Assembly: GCA_001897615.1 (NCBI GenBank) | Contig: MKTG01000070.1 | Coordinates: 43,736 to 76,638 of the forward strand | DNA length: 32,903 nt | Reading direction: 5' to 3' | Origin: Burkholderiales bacterium 68-10 | Lineage (GTDB): Bacteria > Pseudomonadota > Gammaproteobacteria > Burkholderiales > Burkholderiaceae_C | Shown: one piece after another, positions 19,736-30,060 of the stretch | Layout of the letters: the number at the start of each line of letters is the position of its first letter | How positions within the stretch are numbered: the first letter of the stretch is position 1 | The notes under the pieces: model-generated | Database searches by the model: none | Seen by the model: the letters and a program-made list of their open reading frames with translations, nothing else | Told to the model about the DNA's origin: nothing | Position numbers and translations under genes: made by a program

Positions 19736-20652
19736 CGCCTGAACTGCTGCTGATCCAGACGCTCAACGGCTTGCAGTTCGGCGTGCTGCTGTTCCTGATG
19801 GCCGCCGGCCTGACGCTGGTGTTCGGCATCATGAGCTTCGTCAACCTGGCGCACGGCGCGCTGTACATGTTCGGCGCGTACTTTGCCGCCACGGCGTGGA
19901 ACGCCAGCGGCTCCTTTGCGCTCGCCGTGCTGGCGGGGTTTGGCGGGGTGTTCGTGCTGGGCACGGTGATCGACCGGGTCGGCCTGTTCGCGCTGTACCG
20001 GCGCGATCACCTGGACCACGTGCTCGCCACCTTTGGCCTGGTGCTGTTCGCCAACGAGCTGGCGCGCATGATCTGGGGCGCCTCGCCGGTTTTCATGGAG
20101 TTGCCCGATTCGCTGGCCACCTCGGTGTCCTTGTTCGGCATCAATTACCCGGTGTACCGGGTCGTCATCATCGTCGCCGGGCTGGCGGTTGCCGCGGGGC
20201 TGTACCTGCTGATCGAGCGCACGCGCATCGGCATGCTGATCCGTGCCGGGGCCAGCAACCGCGCCATGGTGTCGGCGTTGGGGGTCAACATCGGCTGGCT
20301 CAATACCTTCATCTTCGCGCTGGGCGCCGGGCTGGCCGGTCTGGCCGGCGCCATGGTGGGGCCCATCATGTCGGTGCAGCCGGGCATGGGCGATCCGATC
20401 CTGATCACCACGCTGGTGGTCATCGTCATCGGCGGCATCGGCTCCATCCGAGGGGCTTTTCTGGGGGCGTTGGTGGTCGGCGTGGTCGATACTGTGGGTC
20501 GCACTCTGGTGCCGGGTCTGCTGCGGGGGGCGCTCGATCCCGAGGCTGCCAACACCCTGGGGCCGGCCCTGTCGTCGCTGGCCGTCTATGTGTTGATGGC
20601 GGTGGTGCTGGCGCTCAAGCCCGACGGCCTGTTTCCGGTCAAGAAGCGTTGA
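19732..20652 (+). CDS. branched-chain amino acid-type ABC transporter permease (LivH-like)
   Basis: LIQTLNGLQFGVLLFLMAAGLTLVFGIMSFVNLAHGALYMFGAY; C-terminal VLALKPDGLFPVKKR. Confidence 0.93.
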   Translation: MTPELLLIQTLNGLQFGVLLFLMAAGLTLVFGIMSFVNLAHGALYMFGAYFAATAWNASGSFALAVLAGFGGVFVLGTVIDRVGLFALYRRDHLDHVLATFGLVLFANELARMIWGASPVFMELPDSLATSVSLFGINYPVYRVVIIVAGLAVAAGLYLLIERTRIGMLIRAGASNRAMVSALGVNIGWLNTFIFALGAGLAGLAGAMVGPIMSVQPGMGDPILITTLVVIVIGGIGSIRGAFLGALVVGVVDTVGRTLVPGLLRGALDPEAANTLGPALSSLAVYVLMAVVLALKPDGLFPVKKR

Positions 20653-20672
20653 AGGGGCGATCCATCGTGTCC

Positions 20673-21668
20673 ATGCCTTCCCCTTCAATGGCCGAGCCCG
20701 TGCCGACGCTGCTGGGCGTGCCCAAGGCGCGCTGGCGCGTCGCGCTGACGGTGCTGTTGGCGGCGTTTTTTCTCCTCGTTCCGGTCTATGCCTGGCAGGC
20801 CGGCGACAGCTACGTGCTGATCCTGATCGGTCGCATCCTGGTGTTCGCGCTGGCTGGCGTGGGCCTGAATCTGGCCATGGGGTACGGCGGCATGGTCAGC
20901 TTCGGTCACGCGATGTACATGGGCGTGGGAGCCTACGTGGTGGCCATTGCCTCGCACCACGGCCTGGACAGCGGGCTGGCGCATCTGCTGCTGGTGTTTG
21001 TGCTCACGGTGTTGATTGCCGTGCCCGTCGGCCTGGTGGCGCTGCGCACCCAGGGCATCGCCTTCATCATGATCACGCTGGCCTTTGCGCAGATGCTGTA
21101 CTTCGTCACCGTGGGGCTGAAGCAGTATGGTGGCGACGAGGGCCTGAGCATTGCCCGGCTGTCGCACTTCGGCGCGCTGACGGGCAACAAGACCGCCCTG
21201 TACCTGGCGATGCTGGGGGCCCTGGGCGTGGCCCTGCTGCTGATGCACCGTGTCGTGGCCGCGCGCTTCGGGCTGGTGCTGCGGGCCACCATGATCAATG
21301 AAAGGCGGGTGCGAGCGGTCGGCACGCAGCCCCTGGGCTATCGGCTGATGGCTTACGTGCTGTCAGCGCTGCTGTGCGCGCTGGCCGGGTATTTTCTGGC
21401 CAACCTGACTTCGTTTGCCTCGCCCGCTTACATGGCCTGGACGGTGTCTGGCGAATTGATCGTCATGGTGTTGCTCGGCGGCATGGGCACGGTGGTGGGG
21501 CCGGTGGTCGGCGCGCTGGTGTTTTTGCTGCTGGAGGAAGGGCTCAAGGGCCTGACCGATCACTGGCTGGTCATCCTGGGCCCGATCATCGTGCTCATCG
21601 TGCTGTTCCTCAAGAACGGGCTCTGGGGCATCCTGTCCGATGCGCCGGCGGCTCGGGGAGGGCATTGA
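20673..21668 (+). CDS. branched-chain amino acid-type ABC transporter permease (LivM-like)
   Basis: ILVFALAGVGLNLAMGYGGMVSFGHAMYMGVGAYVV...IMITLAFAQMLYFV; alternative GTG start at 20667. Confidence 0.92.
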   Translation: MPSPSMAEPVPTLLGVPKARWRVALTVLLAAFFLLVPVYAWQAGDSYVLILIGRILVFALAGVGLNLAMGYGGMVSFGHAMYMGVGAYVVAIASHHGLDSGLAHLLLVFVLTVLIAVPVGLVALRTQGIAFIMITLAFAQMLYFVTVGLKQYGGDEGLSIARLSHFGALTGNKTALYLAMLGALGVALLLMHRVVAARFGLVLRATMINERRVRAVGTQPLGYRLMAYVLSALLCALAGYFLANLTSFASPAYMAWTVSGELIVMVLLGGMGTVVGPVVGALVFLLLEEGLKGLTDHWLVILGPIIVLIVLFLKNGLWGILSDAPAARGGH

Positions 21669-21669
21669 A

Positions 21670-22424
<755 letters not shown>

Positions 22425-22428
<4 letters not shown>

Positions 22429-23153
22429 GTACCGCTGCGCTGCTGGAGGTCGAGGGCCTGAACGCCGGCTACGGCAAGAGCCAGGTGCTGTTCGGCATGA
22501 CGCTGCGGGTGGACGCTGGCACCTGCTCGACGCTGTTGGGCCGCAACGGCATGGGCAAGACCACCACCATCAAGAGCATCATGGGCCTGATCGGGCCGAC
22601 GGGTGGGGCCGTGCGCTGGTGCGGGCGCGATGTCCGGGGGCGGGCGCCACACGCCATTGCCCGGCTGGGCCTGGGTCTGGTGCCCGAAGGGCGGCAGGTG
22701 TTTCCCAACCTGACGGTGCACGAAAACCTGGTGGCCACCGCGGTGCAACGCAAGACCGGCGCCGCGGCTTGGACGCTGGAGCGCGTGCACCAGCTGTTTC
22801 CGCGCCTGGCCGAGCGCGCGTCCAACTTCGGCAATCAGCTGTCGGGTGGCGAACAGCAGATGCTGGCCATTGGCCGCGCCCTCATGACCAATCCGCAGCT
22901 GCTGATCCTGGATGAGGCCACCGAAGGCCTGTCACCGCTGGTGCGCCAGGAAATCTGGTCAGCGCTGCGACAGATCAAGGCCCAGGGCATGGCCATCCTG
23001 ATCGTCGACAAGAACCTGGGCCCGCTGCTGAGCCTGGCCGACCACCATCACGTCGTGGAAAAGGGCCAGGTGGTCTGGAGCGGCACGTCGGAGGCACTGC
23101 GCGCCGATCGGCTTGCGCTGCAGCGCTACCTGTCGGTGGGCGGGGGGCACTGA
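22425..23153 (+). CDS. ABC transporter ATP-binding protein (LivF-like)
   Basis: Walker A GRNGMGKTT, signature LSGGEQQMLAIGRAL, Walker B LLILDEATEGLSP; GTG start in 4-bp overlap with upstream gene. Confidence 0.93.
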
Positions 23154-23734
23154 GCGCCGACTGCTCGGGGCGTGGCGGCGCCAGGGGCGTCAGACGGGTA
23201 GCGCACCAGGCCGTCCGCCGCAACGCGGGCAAAAGGCGTCGGCCTCGCGTCCTCGACATGGCCGTCCATGATGTGGCGTACCGTCTCGCCGGTGGCCAGC
23301 AGGTGGTCGGCGATGATGCGCCGGTGGCAGCGCCACCACAGGCTTTCGGCGCACATGACGGCGCAGCACTGGCGCTGGCCGGTTGCGCGCAGATGCGCCA
23401 ACGCGGCGCCAAACGCCGGCTGCAGCGCCCAGTCGGCGTAGTGGTGGAAGCTCTCGTTGTCCCAGCCGCCGTTGACCTCGGGCGCCACACCGGGCTGGCG
23501 CCCGCGCCGCCCGCCCAGGTCGGCCATGTGTTCGTAGTCGATGCCCTGCGTGGCCAGCGCCGCCGGCAGGGTATCCAGGTTGAACTGCGGGTTGCTGCGC
23601 GAGCGCGGGAAGGCGCGCACGTCCACCAGCCGCTGCACGCCCGCGCCCAGCAGCACGGCGATGAAGTCGGGCAACCCCAGCGCGGCATGGCCGATGGTGA
23701 AGAAGGGCAGGCGGGCAGGGCGGGCGTCAGTCAT
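23126..23734 (-). CDS. DUF488 family protein
   Basis: FFTIGHAALGLPDFIAVLLGAGVQRLVDVRAFPRSRSNPQFNLDTL...CAVMCAESLWWRCHRRIIADHLLATGE. Confidence 0.9.
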   Translation of the reverse strand: MTDARPARLPFFTIGHAALGLPDFIAVLLGAGVQRLVDVRAFPRSRSNPQFNLDTLPAALATQGIDYEHMADLGGRRGRQPGVAPEVNGGWDNESFHHYADWALQPAFGAALAHLRATGQRQCCAVMCAESLWWRCHRRIIADHLLATGETVRHIMDGHVEDARPTPFARVAADGLVRYPSDAPGAATPRAVGAQCPPPTDR

Positions 23735-23942
23735 CGAGCAGCGTCAGCACATGGCCCCGGTGCACGGCCACGTGGTCCGTCTTGTCGCTGCGGATCTCGT
23801 ACTGCGGGTCGTCGGGCCGGGCGTGGTGCGTGTAGCCCTTCCAGTCGAAATCCCGCCGGTGCACCCGGATGATGCGGCCGGTGACGTGGCCGGCTTCGGA
23901 GTTCCAGCGGACGTGGTCGCCCACCTTGAAGGTCTGGGTCAT
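23727..23942 (-). CDS. DUF2945 (TUDOR-like, hypervirulence-associated) small protein
   Basis: MTQTFKVGDHVRWNSEAGHVTGRIIRVHRRDFDWKGYTHHARPDDPQYEIRSDKTDHVAVHRGHVLTLLDD; internal start of the longer track ORF. Confidence 0.85.
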   Translation of the reverse strand: MTQTFKVGDHVRWNSEAGHVTGRIIRVHRRDFDWKGYTHHARPDDPQYEIRSDKTDHVAVHRGHVLTLLDD

Positions 23943-24009
23943 GGTGCGTCTGTTCGCAGCGTGTTCAGCGGCATTGTGGGGCGAACCTGCAACGCTGACC
24001 GCAGCAGGG

Positions 24010-24525
24010 TCAAGCGGCCGCGCGCGGGGTGCGTCGCCAGGTAACAAACGCCAGCCGCATCCCATTGCCGGCCACCAACGGCTGGCGCGCCACGGCCTGC
24101 CATTCGGGGCCGATGGCGGGGGCGAAGGCGTCACCGTCGATGTCGGCGTCGATCTCGGTCACCACCAGTTCGTCGGCCAGGGGCAGGGCCTGGGCGTAGA
24201 TCTGGGCGCCGCCGATCACCCAGACCTGCTCCGAATTCTCACATTGTTGTAGCGCCTCGCGCAGGCTGGATGCGCGCTGCGCGCCGATTTCATTCCAATC
24301 GCCCTGGCGCGTGACGACGAGGTTGCGGCGGCCGGGCAGGGGGCGAAAACGTGGCGGGAGGGATTCCCACGTCTTGCGGCCCATGATGACCGGGTGGCTG
24401 AGCGTGGTGCGCTTGAAGTGCGCCAGGTCTTCCGGCAGGTGCCAGGGCATGGTGCCGTCCTTGCCGATGACGCCGCCGCGCGCCTGGGCCCAGATCAGGC
24501 CGATGCGGGGCCGGCCGCTGCTCAT
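24010..24525 (-). CDS. folA: dihydrofolate reductase
   Basis: IGLIWAQARGGVIGKDGTMPWHLPEDLAHFKRTTLSHPVIMGRKTWESLP...RRNLVVTRQ...VWVIGGAQIYAQALPLADELVVTEID. Confidence 0.95.
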   Translation of the reverse strand: MSSGRPRIGLIWAQARGGVIGKDGTMPWHLPEDLAHFKRTTLSHPVIMGRKTWESLPPRFRPLPGRRNLVVTRQGDWNEIGAQRASSLREALQQCENSEQVWVIGGAQIYAQALPLADELVVTEIDADIDGDAFAPAIGPEWQAVARQPLVAGNGMRLAFVTWRRTPRAAA

Positions 24526-25553
24526 CGCTGCAGCAGTTGCTGCGTGGCAGCGACGATCTGGCCGGCGCCGATGCGCGCCTCGTCTTCCAGCACCTGCGCG
24601 TAGCCGACCGGGATGCGCGGCGCGCCCAGGCGCGCCACCTTCGCGCCGGTGTGCTCGGCCACGGTGGCGGCGATCTCGGCGCCGAAGCCCGCCACCTGGA
24701 TGGCCTCGTGTACCACCAGCAGGCGGCCGGTGCGGGCGGCGCTGGCCAGCACCGCGTCGCGGTCCCAGGGCCAGATGGTGCGCAGGTCGATCAGCTCGGC
24801 CTGTACGCCCTGCGCGGCGAGCTGCTCGGCCGCCTGCGCACAGGCCTGCACCTGGCGCGACCACGAGACGAGGGTGACGTCGCTGCCCGCGCGCACGGTA
24901 TGGGCGCGCCCCAGCGGCACCACGGCACCGGGCGTCACGGGGCCGCTCTGGCCCCACAGCTCCTTGTGTTCCATGTAGATCACCGGGTCGCCCGATTCAA
25001 GCGCTGCCAGCAGCAGGCCGTGGTTGTCGGCGGCCGTGGCGGGGGTGACGACCACCAGACCCGGGATGTGGGCGAACCAAGCCTCCAGCGACTGGCTGTG
25101 CTGCGCCGCCGAGGCCGACCAGATGCCGATGGGCATGCGCATCACCAGCGGCACGCGGCCCTGGCCGCCGAACATGTAGCGGTTCTTGGCGGCCTGGTTG
25201 ACGATCTCGTCGATGGCGCACAGGGCGAAGTCGACCACGCGCAGCTCGACCACCGGCTTGCAGCCGGCCAGCGCCATGCCGACGGCGGCGCCGACGATGG
25301 TGGCCTCGGAGATCGGCGTGTCGACGATGCGGCCGGGGCCGAAGCGCTGCACCAGCGGCTGGCCGGCAGCGTCGCGGTACTGGCCGAACACGCCGCCGCG
25401 GCCCAGGTCCTCGCCCAGGGCGACCACGGTGGGGTCGGCGTCCATCGCCTGCGACAGGGCCAGCGCGGCGGCCTGGGCGTAAGTCAGTTGCACGGTGCGG
25501 GTGTCCTCGTGGCTGGCGGTCACAGCGGTGTTCTGGGTATCGCGCGCGTTCAT
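24522..25553 (-). CDS. 2-oxoacid/acetoin dehydrogenase E1 component, beta subunit
   Basis: YAQAAALALSQAMDADPTVVALGEDLGRGGVFGQ...RIVDTPISEATIVGAAVGMALAGCKPVVE...NQAAKNRYMFGGQGRVPLVMRMP; transketolase Pyr/C domains. Confidence 0.92.
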   Translation of the reverse strand: MNARDTQNTAVTASHEDTRTVQLTYAQAAALALSQAMDADPTVVALGEDLGRGGVFGQYRDAAGQPLVQRFGPGRIVDTPISEATIVGAAVGMALAGCKPVVELRVVDFALCAIDEIVNQAAKNRYMFGGQGRVPLVMRMPIGIWSASAAQHSQSLEAWFAHIPGLVVVTPATAADNHGLLLAALESGDPVIYMEHKELWGQSGPVTPGAVVPLGRAHTVRAGSDVTLVSWSRQVQACAQAAEQLAAQGVQAELIDLRTIWPWDRDAVLASAARTGRLLVVHEAIQVAGFGAEIAATVAEHTGAKVARLGAPRIPVGYAQVLEDEARIGAGQIVAATQQLLQR

Positions 25554-26566
25554 GCCCACATCCCCGCGCCGACGGTCTGGATGTCGGTGTAGGCGGCGCC
25601 GGGCTCGGGCGGTGGCGCGGCGCTGGCGGTGGCGAGGGCGGCGTCGATCTCGGCCTGGGCGTCGCGCTCGATCTGCTCCACCCGCGCGGCCTGGCCTTGT
25701 TCGACCAGCTGCGCGCGCGTGCGCGCCAGTCCGTCGCGCGCCAGTGCGGCCGCCACTTGCGCCGGGTCGCGGTAGGTGGCGGGATCGACCGACACATGCC
25801 CCTTGTGCCGGTCGGTCAGCGCGTGCAGAAGGCGCGGGCCGTGGCCGGCGCGGATCTCGTCGATCAGGGTGGCGGCGGCCTCGCTCACGGCCAGCACGTC
25901 GGTGCCATCGACCTGCACGGCGGCAATGCCCATGGCCGCGGCGCGGGCGCTGGCACCGGGGCCGGCGGTCATCTTGCCGCTTTCGGTGGTGGCGGAGATG
26001 CGGTTGTCCTCGCACACGAACAGCACCGGCAGCTGGTACACCACGGCCCAGTTGAGTGCTTCCATGAACGGCCCGCGGTTGATGGCGCCGTCGCCGAAGA
26101 AGCACACGGCGATGGCGTCCTGGCCGCGCAGCTTCAGGCCCTGCGCGGCGCCCACGGCGATCGGCAGGCCGGCGGCGACCACGCCGTTGGCCCCCAGCAT
26201 GCCGACCGAAAAGTCGGCGATGTGCATGCTGCCGCCCTTGCCGCCGTTGTAGCCGCTGGCCTTGCCGAACAGCTCGCACATCATGCGTGTCGGGTCGGCC
26301 CCCTTGGCCAGCGTGTGGCCGTGGCCGCGGTGGGTGGAGGTCAGCAGGTCGGCGGGCTTGAGATGCGCGCACACGCCGGCGGCCACGGCCTCCTGCCCGG
26401 TGGACAGGTGCAGCGGCCCGCGCACCCGCGCCGGCTGCGCCGTGGCCGACTGGCCAAAGGCGGACACACCGCCCTGGCTGGCGGCTTCGGCCGCGTCCTC
26501 GAAGGCGCGGATGCGCACCATGGTGCGGTAGAGGGAGAGCAGGTCGGTCATTGGAATACTATTCAT
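25550..26566 (-). CDS. 2-oxoacid/acetoin dehydrogenase E1 component, alpha subunit
   Basis: LLSLYRTMVRIRAFEDAA...THRGHGHTLAKGADPTRMMCELFGKASGYNGGKGGSMHIAD...AVCFFGDGAINRGPFMEALN (TPP motif). Alternative ATG at 26549-26551. Confidence 0.92.
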   Translation of the reverse strand: MNSIPMTDLLSLYRTMVRIRAFEDAAEAASQGGVSAFGQSATAQPARVRGPLHLSTGQEAVAAGVCAHLKPADLLTSTHRGHGHTLAKGADPTRMMCELFGKASGYNGGKGGSMHIADFSVGMLGANGVVAAGLPIAVGAAQGLKLRGQDAIAVCFFGDGAINRGPFMEALNWAVVYQLPVLFVCEDNRISATTESGKMTAGPGASARAAAMGIAAVQVDGTDVLAVSEAAATLIDEIRAGHGPRLLHALTDRHKGHVSVDPATYRDPAQVAAALARDGLARTRAQLVEQGQAARVEQIERDAQAEIDAALATASAAPPPEPGAAYTDIQTVGAGMWA

Positions 26567-26613
26567 TCAATAGCAGTTTGCGCTTGCTTGGCGGGCGCTG
26601 CAACCTGATTTGT
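26553..26613 (+). repeat. dispersed repeat copy 5 (overlaps the 5' end of the E1 alpha gene)
   Basis: ggaatactattcattcAATAGCAGTTTGCGCTTGCTtggcgggcgctgcaacctgatttgt. Confidence 0.65.
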
Positions 26614-26623
26614 TGTTGAACAC

Positions 26624-26721
26624 CCGAACGCAGAGGGCGCAGAGGGATCGCAGAAGACGCAAAAAATTTCTGGATTCTTCTTCTGCGACTTCTGCGCAAT
26701 CTTTGCGTCCTCTGCGTTCGG
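26624..26721. repeat. 98-bp imperfect palindrome of CGCAGAGG-type units
   Basis: Left arm CCGAACGCAGAGGGCGCAGAGGGATCGCAGAAGACGC; reverse complement of right arm CCGAACGCAGAGGACGCAAAGATTGCGCAGAAGTCGC. Confidence 0.75.
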
Positions 26722-26744
26722 TATTTCTGGCGGCGCCCGCCACC

Positions 26745-27566
26745 CTACACCGCCACCGGCGCCTTGATGGCCGGGTGCGGGTCGTAGCCCAGCACTTCGA
26801 AGTCCTCGTATTCGTACTCGAAGGTCGACGCCGGCCGCCGCTTGATGTGCAGCTGCGGATAGGGCCGCGGCACACGCGACAGCTGCTCCTGCACCTGCTC
26901 GAAATGGTTGCTGTAGATGTGGCAGTCGCCGCCGGTCCAGATGAAGTCGCCCACCTGCAGGTCGCACTGCTGCGCCAGCATGTGCGTGAGCAGGGCGTAG
27001 GACGCGATGTTGAACGGCACGCCCAGGAAGATGTCGGCGCTGCGCTGGTAGAGCTGGCACGACAGGCGCCCCTCGGCGACGTAGAACTGGAAGAAGGCGT
27101 GGCAGGGCATCAGCGCCATCTGGGGCAGATCGGCCACGTTCCAGGCACTCACGATGATGCGGCGGCTGTCGGGGTTGGTCTTGAGCTGTTCCACCACCTG
27201 CGCGATCTGGTCGACGTGGCCGCCGTCGGGCGTCGGCCAGCTGCGCCACTGCACGCCGTAGACCGGGCCCAGGTCGCCGTCGGGCTTGGCCCATTCGTCC
27301 CAGATGCTCACGCCGCGCTCCTGCAGCCAGCGCGCGTTGCCGTCGCCGCGCAGGAACCACAGCAACTCATAAATGATGCTTTTCAGGTGCACCTTCTTGG
27401 TCGTGACCAGCGGAAAACCCTGCCGCAGGTCGAAACGCATCTGGTGGCCGAACACGCTGCGCGTGCCGGTGCCGGTGCGGTCGGCCTTGGCCACGCCGTG
27501 CTCGTACACGTGGCGCATGAAGGTTTCATATTGGTCGCAGGAAGGTGCGCGCGGTTCAGCGGTCAT
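26745..27566 (-). CDS. thyA: thymidylate synthase
   Basis: [47 protein letters not shown]...[17 protein letters not shown]...[27 protein letters not shown]. Confidence 0.97.
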   Translation of the reverse strand: MTAEPRAPSCDQYETFMRHVYEHGVAKADRTGTGTRSVFGHQMRFDLRQGFPLVTTKKVHLKSIIYELLWFLRGDGNARWLQERGVSIWDEWAKPDGDLGPVYGVQWRSWPTPDGGHVDQIAQVVEQLKTNPDSRRIIVSAWNVADLPQMALMPCHAFFQFYVAEGRLSCQLYQRSADIFLGVPFNIASYALLTHMLAQQCDLQVGDFIWTGGDCHIYSNHFEQVQEQLSRVPRPYPQLHIKRRPASTFEYEYEDFEVLGYDPHPAIKAPVAV

Positions 27567-27623
27567 GACATCGGCTGCAGGTGGGTGGCTTCGGGGTGCG
27601 GGTGCAGGGCTTGACGCCGCACT

Positions 27624-27959
27624 TCAGCTGCCGGCCACGGGCTGGCCGTTGATGCGCACCTGGCCCGCCTTGTTATCCACCGTCAGGTGCGCGTCGTACC
27701 AGGTCAGCGTGGGTCGCGCGCCGAAGATCTGGGCGTATTCGGCGAGCTTGGCTTCGGTGAACCAGGCTTCGGCGGCGGCGCGGCTTTCCCAGACGTAGAC
27801 GCCGCCGGCGCCGCCTTCGCCGCGCACGTAGTCCTTGCTGACCAGGCCGCGTTCGCCCAGCTGGCGGAACATCGGCGCCGAGCGCTTGGCGATCTCGATG
27901 AATTGCGCTTCGGTGGGTACCGGAAGCTGGAAATGGCAGACGACGATGCAAGGCGCCAT
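27624..27959 (-). CDS. putative monooxygenase (YdhR / ABM-like fold)
   Basis: MAPCIVVCHFQLPVPTEAQFIEIAKRSAPMFRQLGERGLVSKDYVRGEGGAGGVYVWESRAAAEAWFTEAKLAEYAQIFGARPTLTWYDA. Confidence 0.7.
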   Translation of the reverse strand: MAPCIVVCHFQLPVPTEAQFIEIAKRSAPMFRQLGERGLVSKDYVRGEGGAGGVYVWESRAAAEAWFTEAKLAEYAQIFGARPTLTWYDAHLTVDNKAGQVRINGQPVAGS

Positions 27960-28065
27960 GGCGTGGATCTCCTCAAGGGGGCAAACGATTGTAGGCAGGG
28001 ACTCGGGGCGTCCCTGCCGGCCGGGGGCGGGGTGAGGCGCGGCCCTCCGTCGGGCCACAGCGCCG

Positions 28066-29121
28066 TCAGCAGCGCAGCGACGGCGTGGCGGCGGCGGCTG
28101 CCGATTCGCGGATGGCGTCCAGCACGCCCTGCGGGTCCAGGCCCACGTTGTCGTGGTCCAGCACGCGTTCGGCGCGGTAACTGGATCGCACCAGCGGGCC
28201 GCTGACTGCCTCCAGAAAGCCCTTGGCCAGGGCCATTTCGCGGTAGTGCTGAAACTGCTCGGGCGTGACGAAGCGCTGCACCGGCAGGTGGTTGCGCGTG
28301 GGGCGCATGTACTGGCCCAGGGTGACCACGTCGACGTCGGCGGCGCGCATGTCGTCCAGCGCCTGCTCGATCTCGTCGTCGGTTTCACCCAGGCCCACCA
28401 TCAGGCTGGTCTTGGTGATGGTGCCCGGCGCGTGGCGCTTGGCGAACTTCAGCACGTCCAGCGTCAGCTCGTAGCCGGCGCGCGGGTCGCGCACCGGGTG
28501 GGTCAGGCGCTTGACGGTCTCCAGGTTCTGCGCGTAGGTGGCCAGGCCGGCGTCCAGCACCTGGGCCACCAGCTCGTGCCGGCCCTGGAAGTCGGGCGTC
28601 AGGGCCTCCACCGCGGTGTCGGGCATGCGTCCATGGATGGCGCGGATGCAGGCGGCGTAATGGCCGGCGCCCAGGTCGGGCAGGTCGTCGCGGTCGACCG
28701 AGGTCAGCACCACGTAGCGCAGGTCCATCAGCGCCACGGCGTTGGCCACGTTGGCCGGCTCCTGCGGGTCCAGCCAGCCCTTGGGGTTGCCGGTGTTGAC
28801 CGAGCAGAACTTGCAGGCGCGCGTGCACACCGAGCCCATCAGCATCAGGGTGGCGGTGCCGCGGCCCCAGCATTCGGCGATGTTGGGACATTTGGATTCG
28901 GCGCACACGGTGGACAGCCGGTGCGACTGCACGATCTCCATCACGTCCTGGTACTTGGAGCCGGTGGGCAGGCGCACGCGCAGCCACGACGGCTTGGGCC
29001 CGGCGTCGGGCAGGTCGCTCAGGGCGCTGGGCTTGACGCCGTCCAGCACGGCGCGCGTGCCGTGGATGGTGATGACCTTGCTGCCGGACACCGGACGTGG
29101 GGGGCGGGGAGAGTCGCTCAT
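28066..29121 (-). CDS. lipA: lipoyl synthase
   Basis: [41 protein letters not shown] (CxxxxCxxxxxC plus radical SAM CxxxCxxC), SSYRAERVL. True start is internal to the 904-aa track ORF. Confidence 0.96.
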   Translation of the reverse strand: MSDSPRPPRPVSGSKVITIHGTRAVLDGVKPSALSDLPDAGPKPSWLRVRLPTGSKYQDVMEIVQSHRLSTVCAESKCPNIAECWGRGTATLMLMGSVCTRACKFCSVNTGNPKGWLDPQEPANVANAVALMDLRYVVLTSVDRDDLPDLGAGHYAACIRAIHGRMPDTAVEALTPDFQGRHELVAQVLDAGLATYAQNLETVKRLTHPVRDPRAGYELTLDVLKFAKRHAPGTITKTSLMVGLGETDDEIEQALDDMRAADVDVVTLGQYMRPTRNHLPVQRFVTPEQFQHYREMALAKGFLEAVSGPLVRSSYRAERVLDHDNVGLDPQGVLDAIRESAAAAATPSLRC

Positions 29122-29360
29122 GGGGCCTCGGTCTCGCGAATGAAACGTCGCGCCTGCCCGCTGGCGGGCGCAGGGCCCCGATTTTATGAGGCTGGGTGTC
29201 TGCATGGGGCTTGTCCAGTGATTCGCACCGCCGCATCCCGGCCGGACCTGCCGCCGATGGCGCGCGTGCTGCAAACCCGGGAGCACCGCGCCCATGTCCC
29301 GCAAGGCCCGCCGCAGCGGTGTGCAAAACGCTTGCCAGAGCGGGCGGGGTGGGTACAGAA

Positions 29361-29380
29361 TACTGTATAAATAACCAGTT
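29361..29380 (+). promoter_or_regulatory. LexA-type SOS box
   Basis: TACTGTATAAATAACCAGTT, matching the CTG-N10-CAG core, 4 nt upstream of the imuA ATG (29385). Confidence 0.8.
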
Positions 29381-29384
29381 AAAC

Positions 29385-29795
29385 ATGTCTGCTTTTGCCC
29401 CTGATCCGTCCCTGGCTTCCGACTCATCCGGCGTCGGCGGGGCGGGTGCGCGTGGGGTCTCCACATGGCCAGGCCGGCTGGGGGCGCTGGCGCCGGCCGG
29501 CCTGTCGCCGGCGCCGCTGCGCCTGCGGCTGGATGTCGGCGCGGCGGGCGATGCCCTGATGGTCGACATCCTGAAGCGGCGCGGGTCGCCTTTGGCCGCG
29601 CCGCTGCGCTTGCCGGCGCAGCCGCCGGTCGTGCGCGCGCTGCTGGCGGCCGGCGCGGCGCGGGGCCGCACCAGGCAGGCGCGGCGGGATGCGCAGGTGC
29701 TGCCGTTTGGGGCGCGATCGGGTGGGGCGCAGCCGGGCGGCGCGACACTCTGCGAGGTGGTCCATGCAGTGGATCGCGTTGCAGTGGCCGCCTGA
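29385..29795 (+). pseudogene. imuA: ImuA (translesion synthesis-associated), N-terminal/central region missing
   Basis: Only the C-terminal ImuA-like stretch is recognisable: [48 protein letters not shown]; 136 aa against the roughly 200-250 aa I expect; overlaps imuB start; LexA box upstream. Confidence 0.6.
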
Positions 29796-30003
29796 GGCGG
29801 TGCCGGCCCCATGTCCCGCCGCCGTGGCCACCACCACCGCGCCGGGACAGGAGCCCCGGCGCGCGCCCGATGAGGCGCCGGGGTGGTGGGCGTTGCAGTT
29901 CACCCCGCGCGTGGCGCAGGTCGACGAGGTGCTGCTGCTGGAGGTGTCCGCCAGCCTGCGCCTGTGGGGCGGTTTGCGCGCCCTGGGGCAGCGGATCGAG
30001 GCA

Positions 30004-30060
30004 GAAAATCCGGCCCCACCGATTATCTGGCAAGCGCCAGCAGCTATTGGTTTGGTAGCG
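30004..30060 (-). repeat. dispersed repeat copy 6 (inside imuB)
   Basis: Reverse complement: cgctaccaaaccAATAGCTGCTGGCGCTTGCcagataatcggtggggcc. Confidence 0.65.

Noticed and set aside
26567-26875. Minus-strand ORF with ...LCALCVRVF
   Set aside because: Produced by translating the CGCAGAGG palindrome and the thyA 3' end; a known type of spurious ORF.
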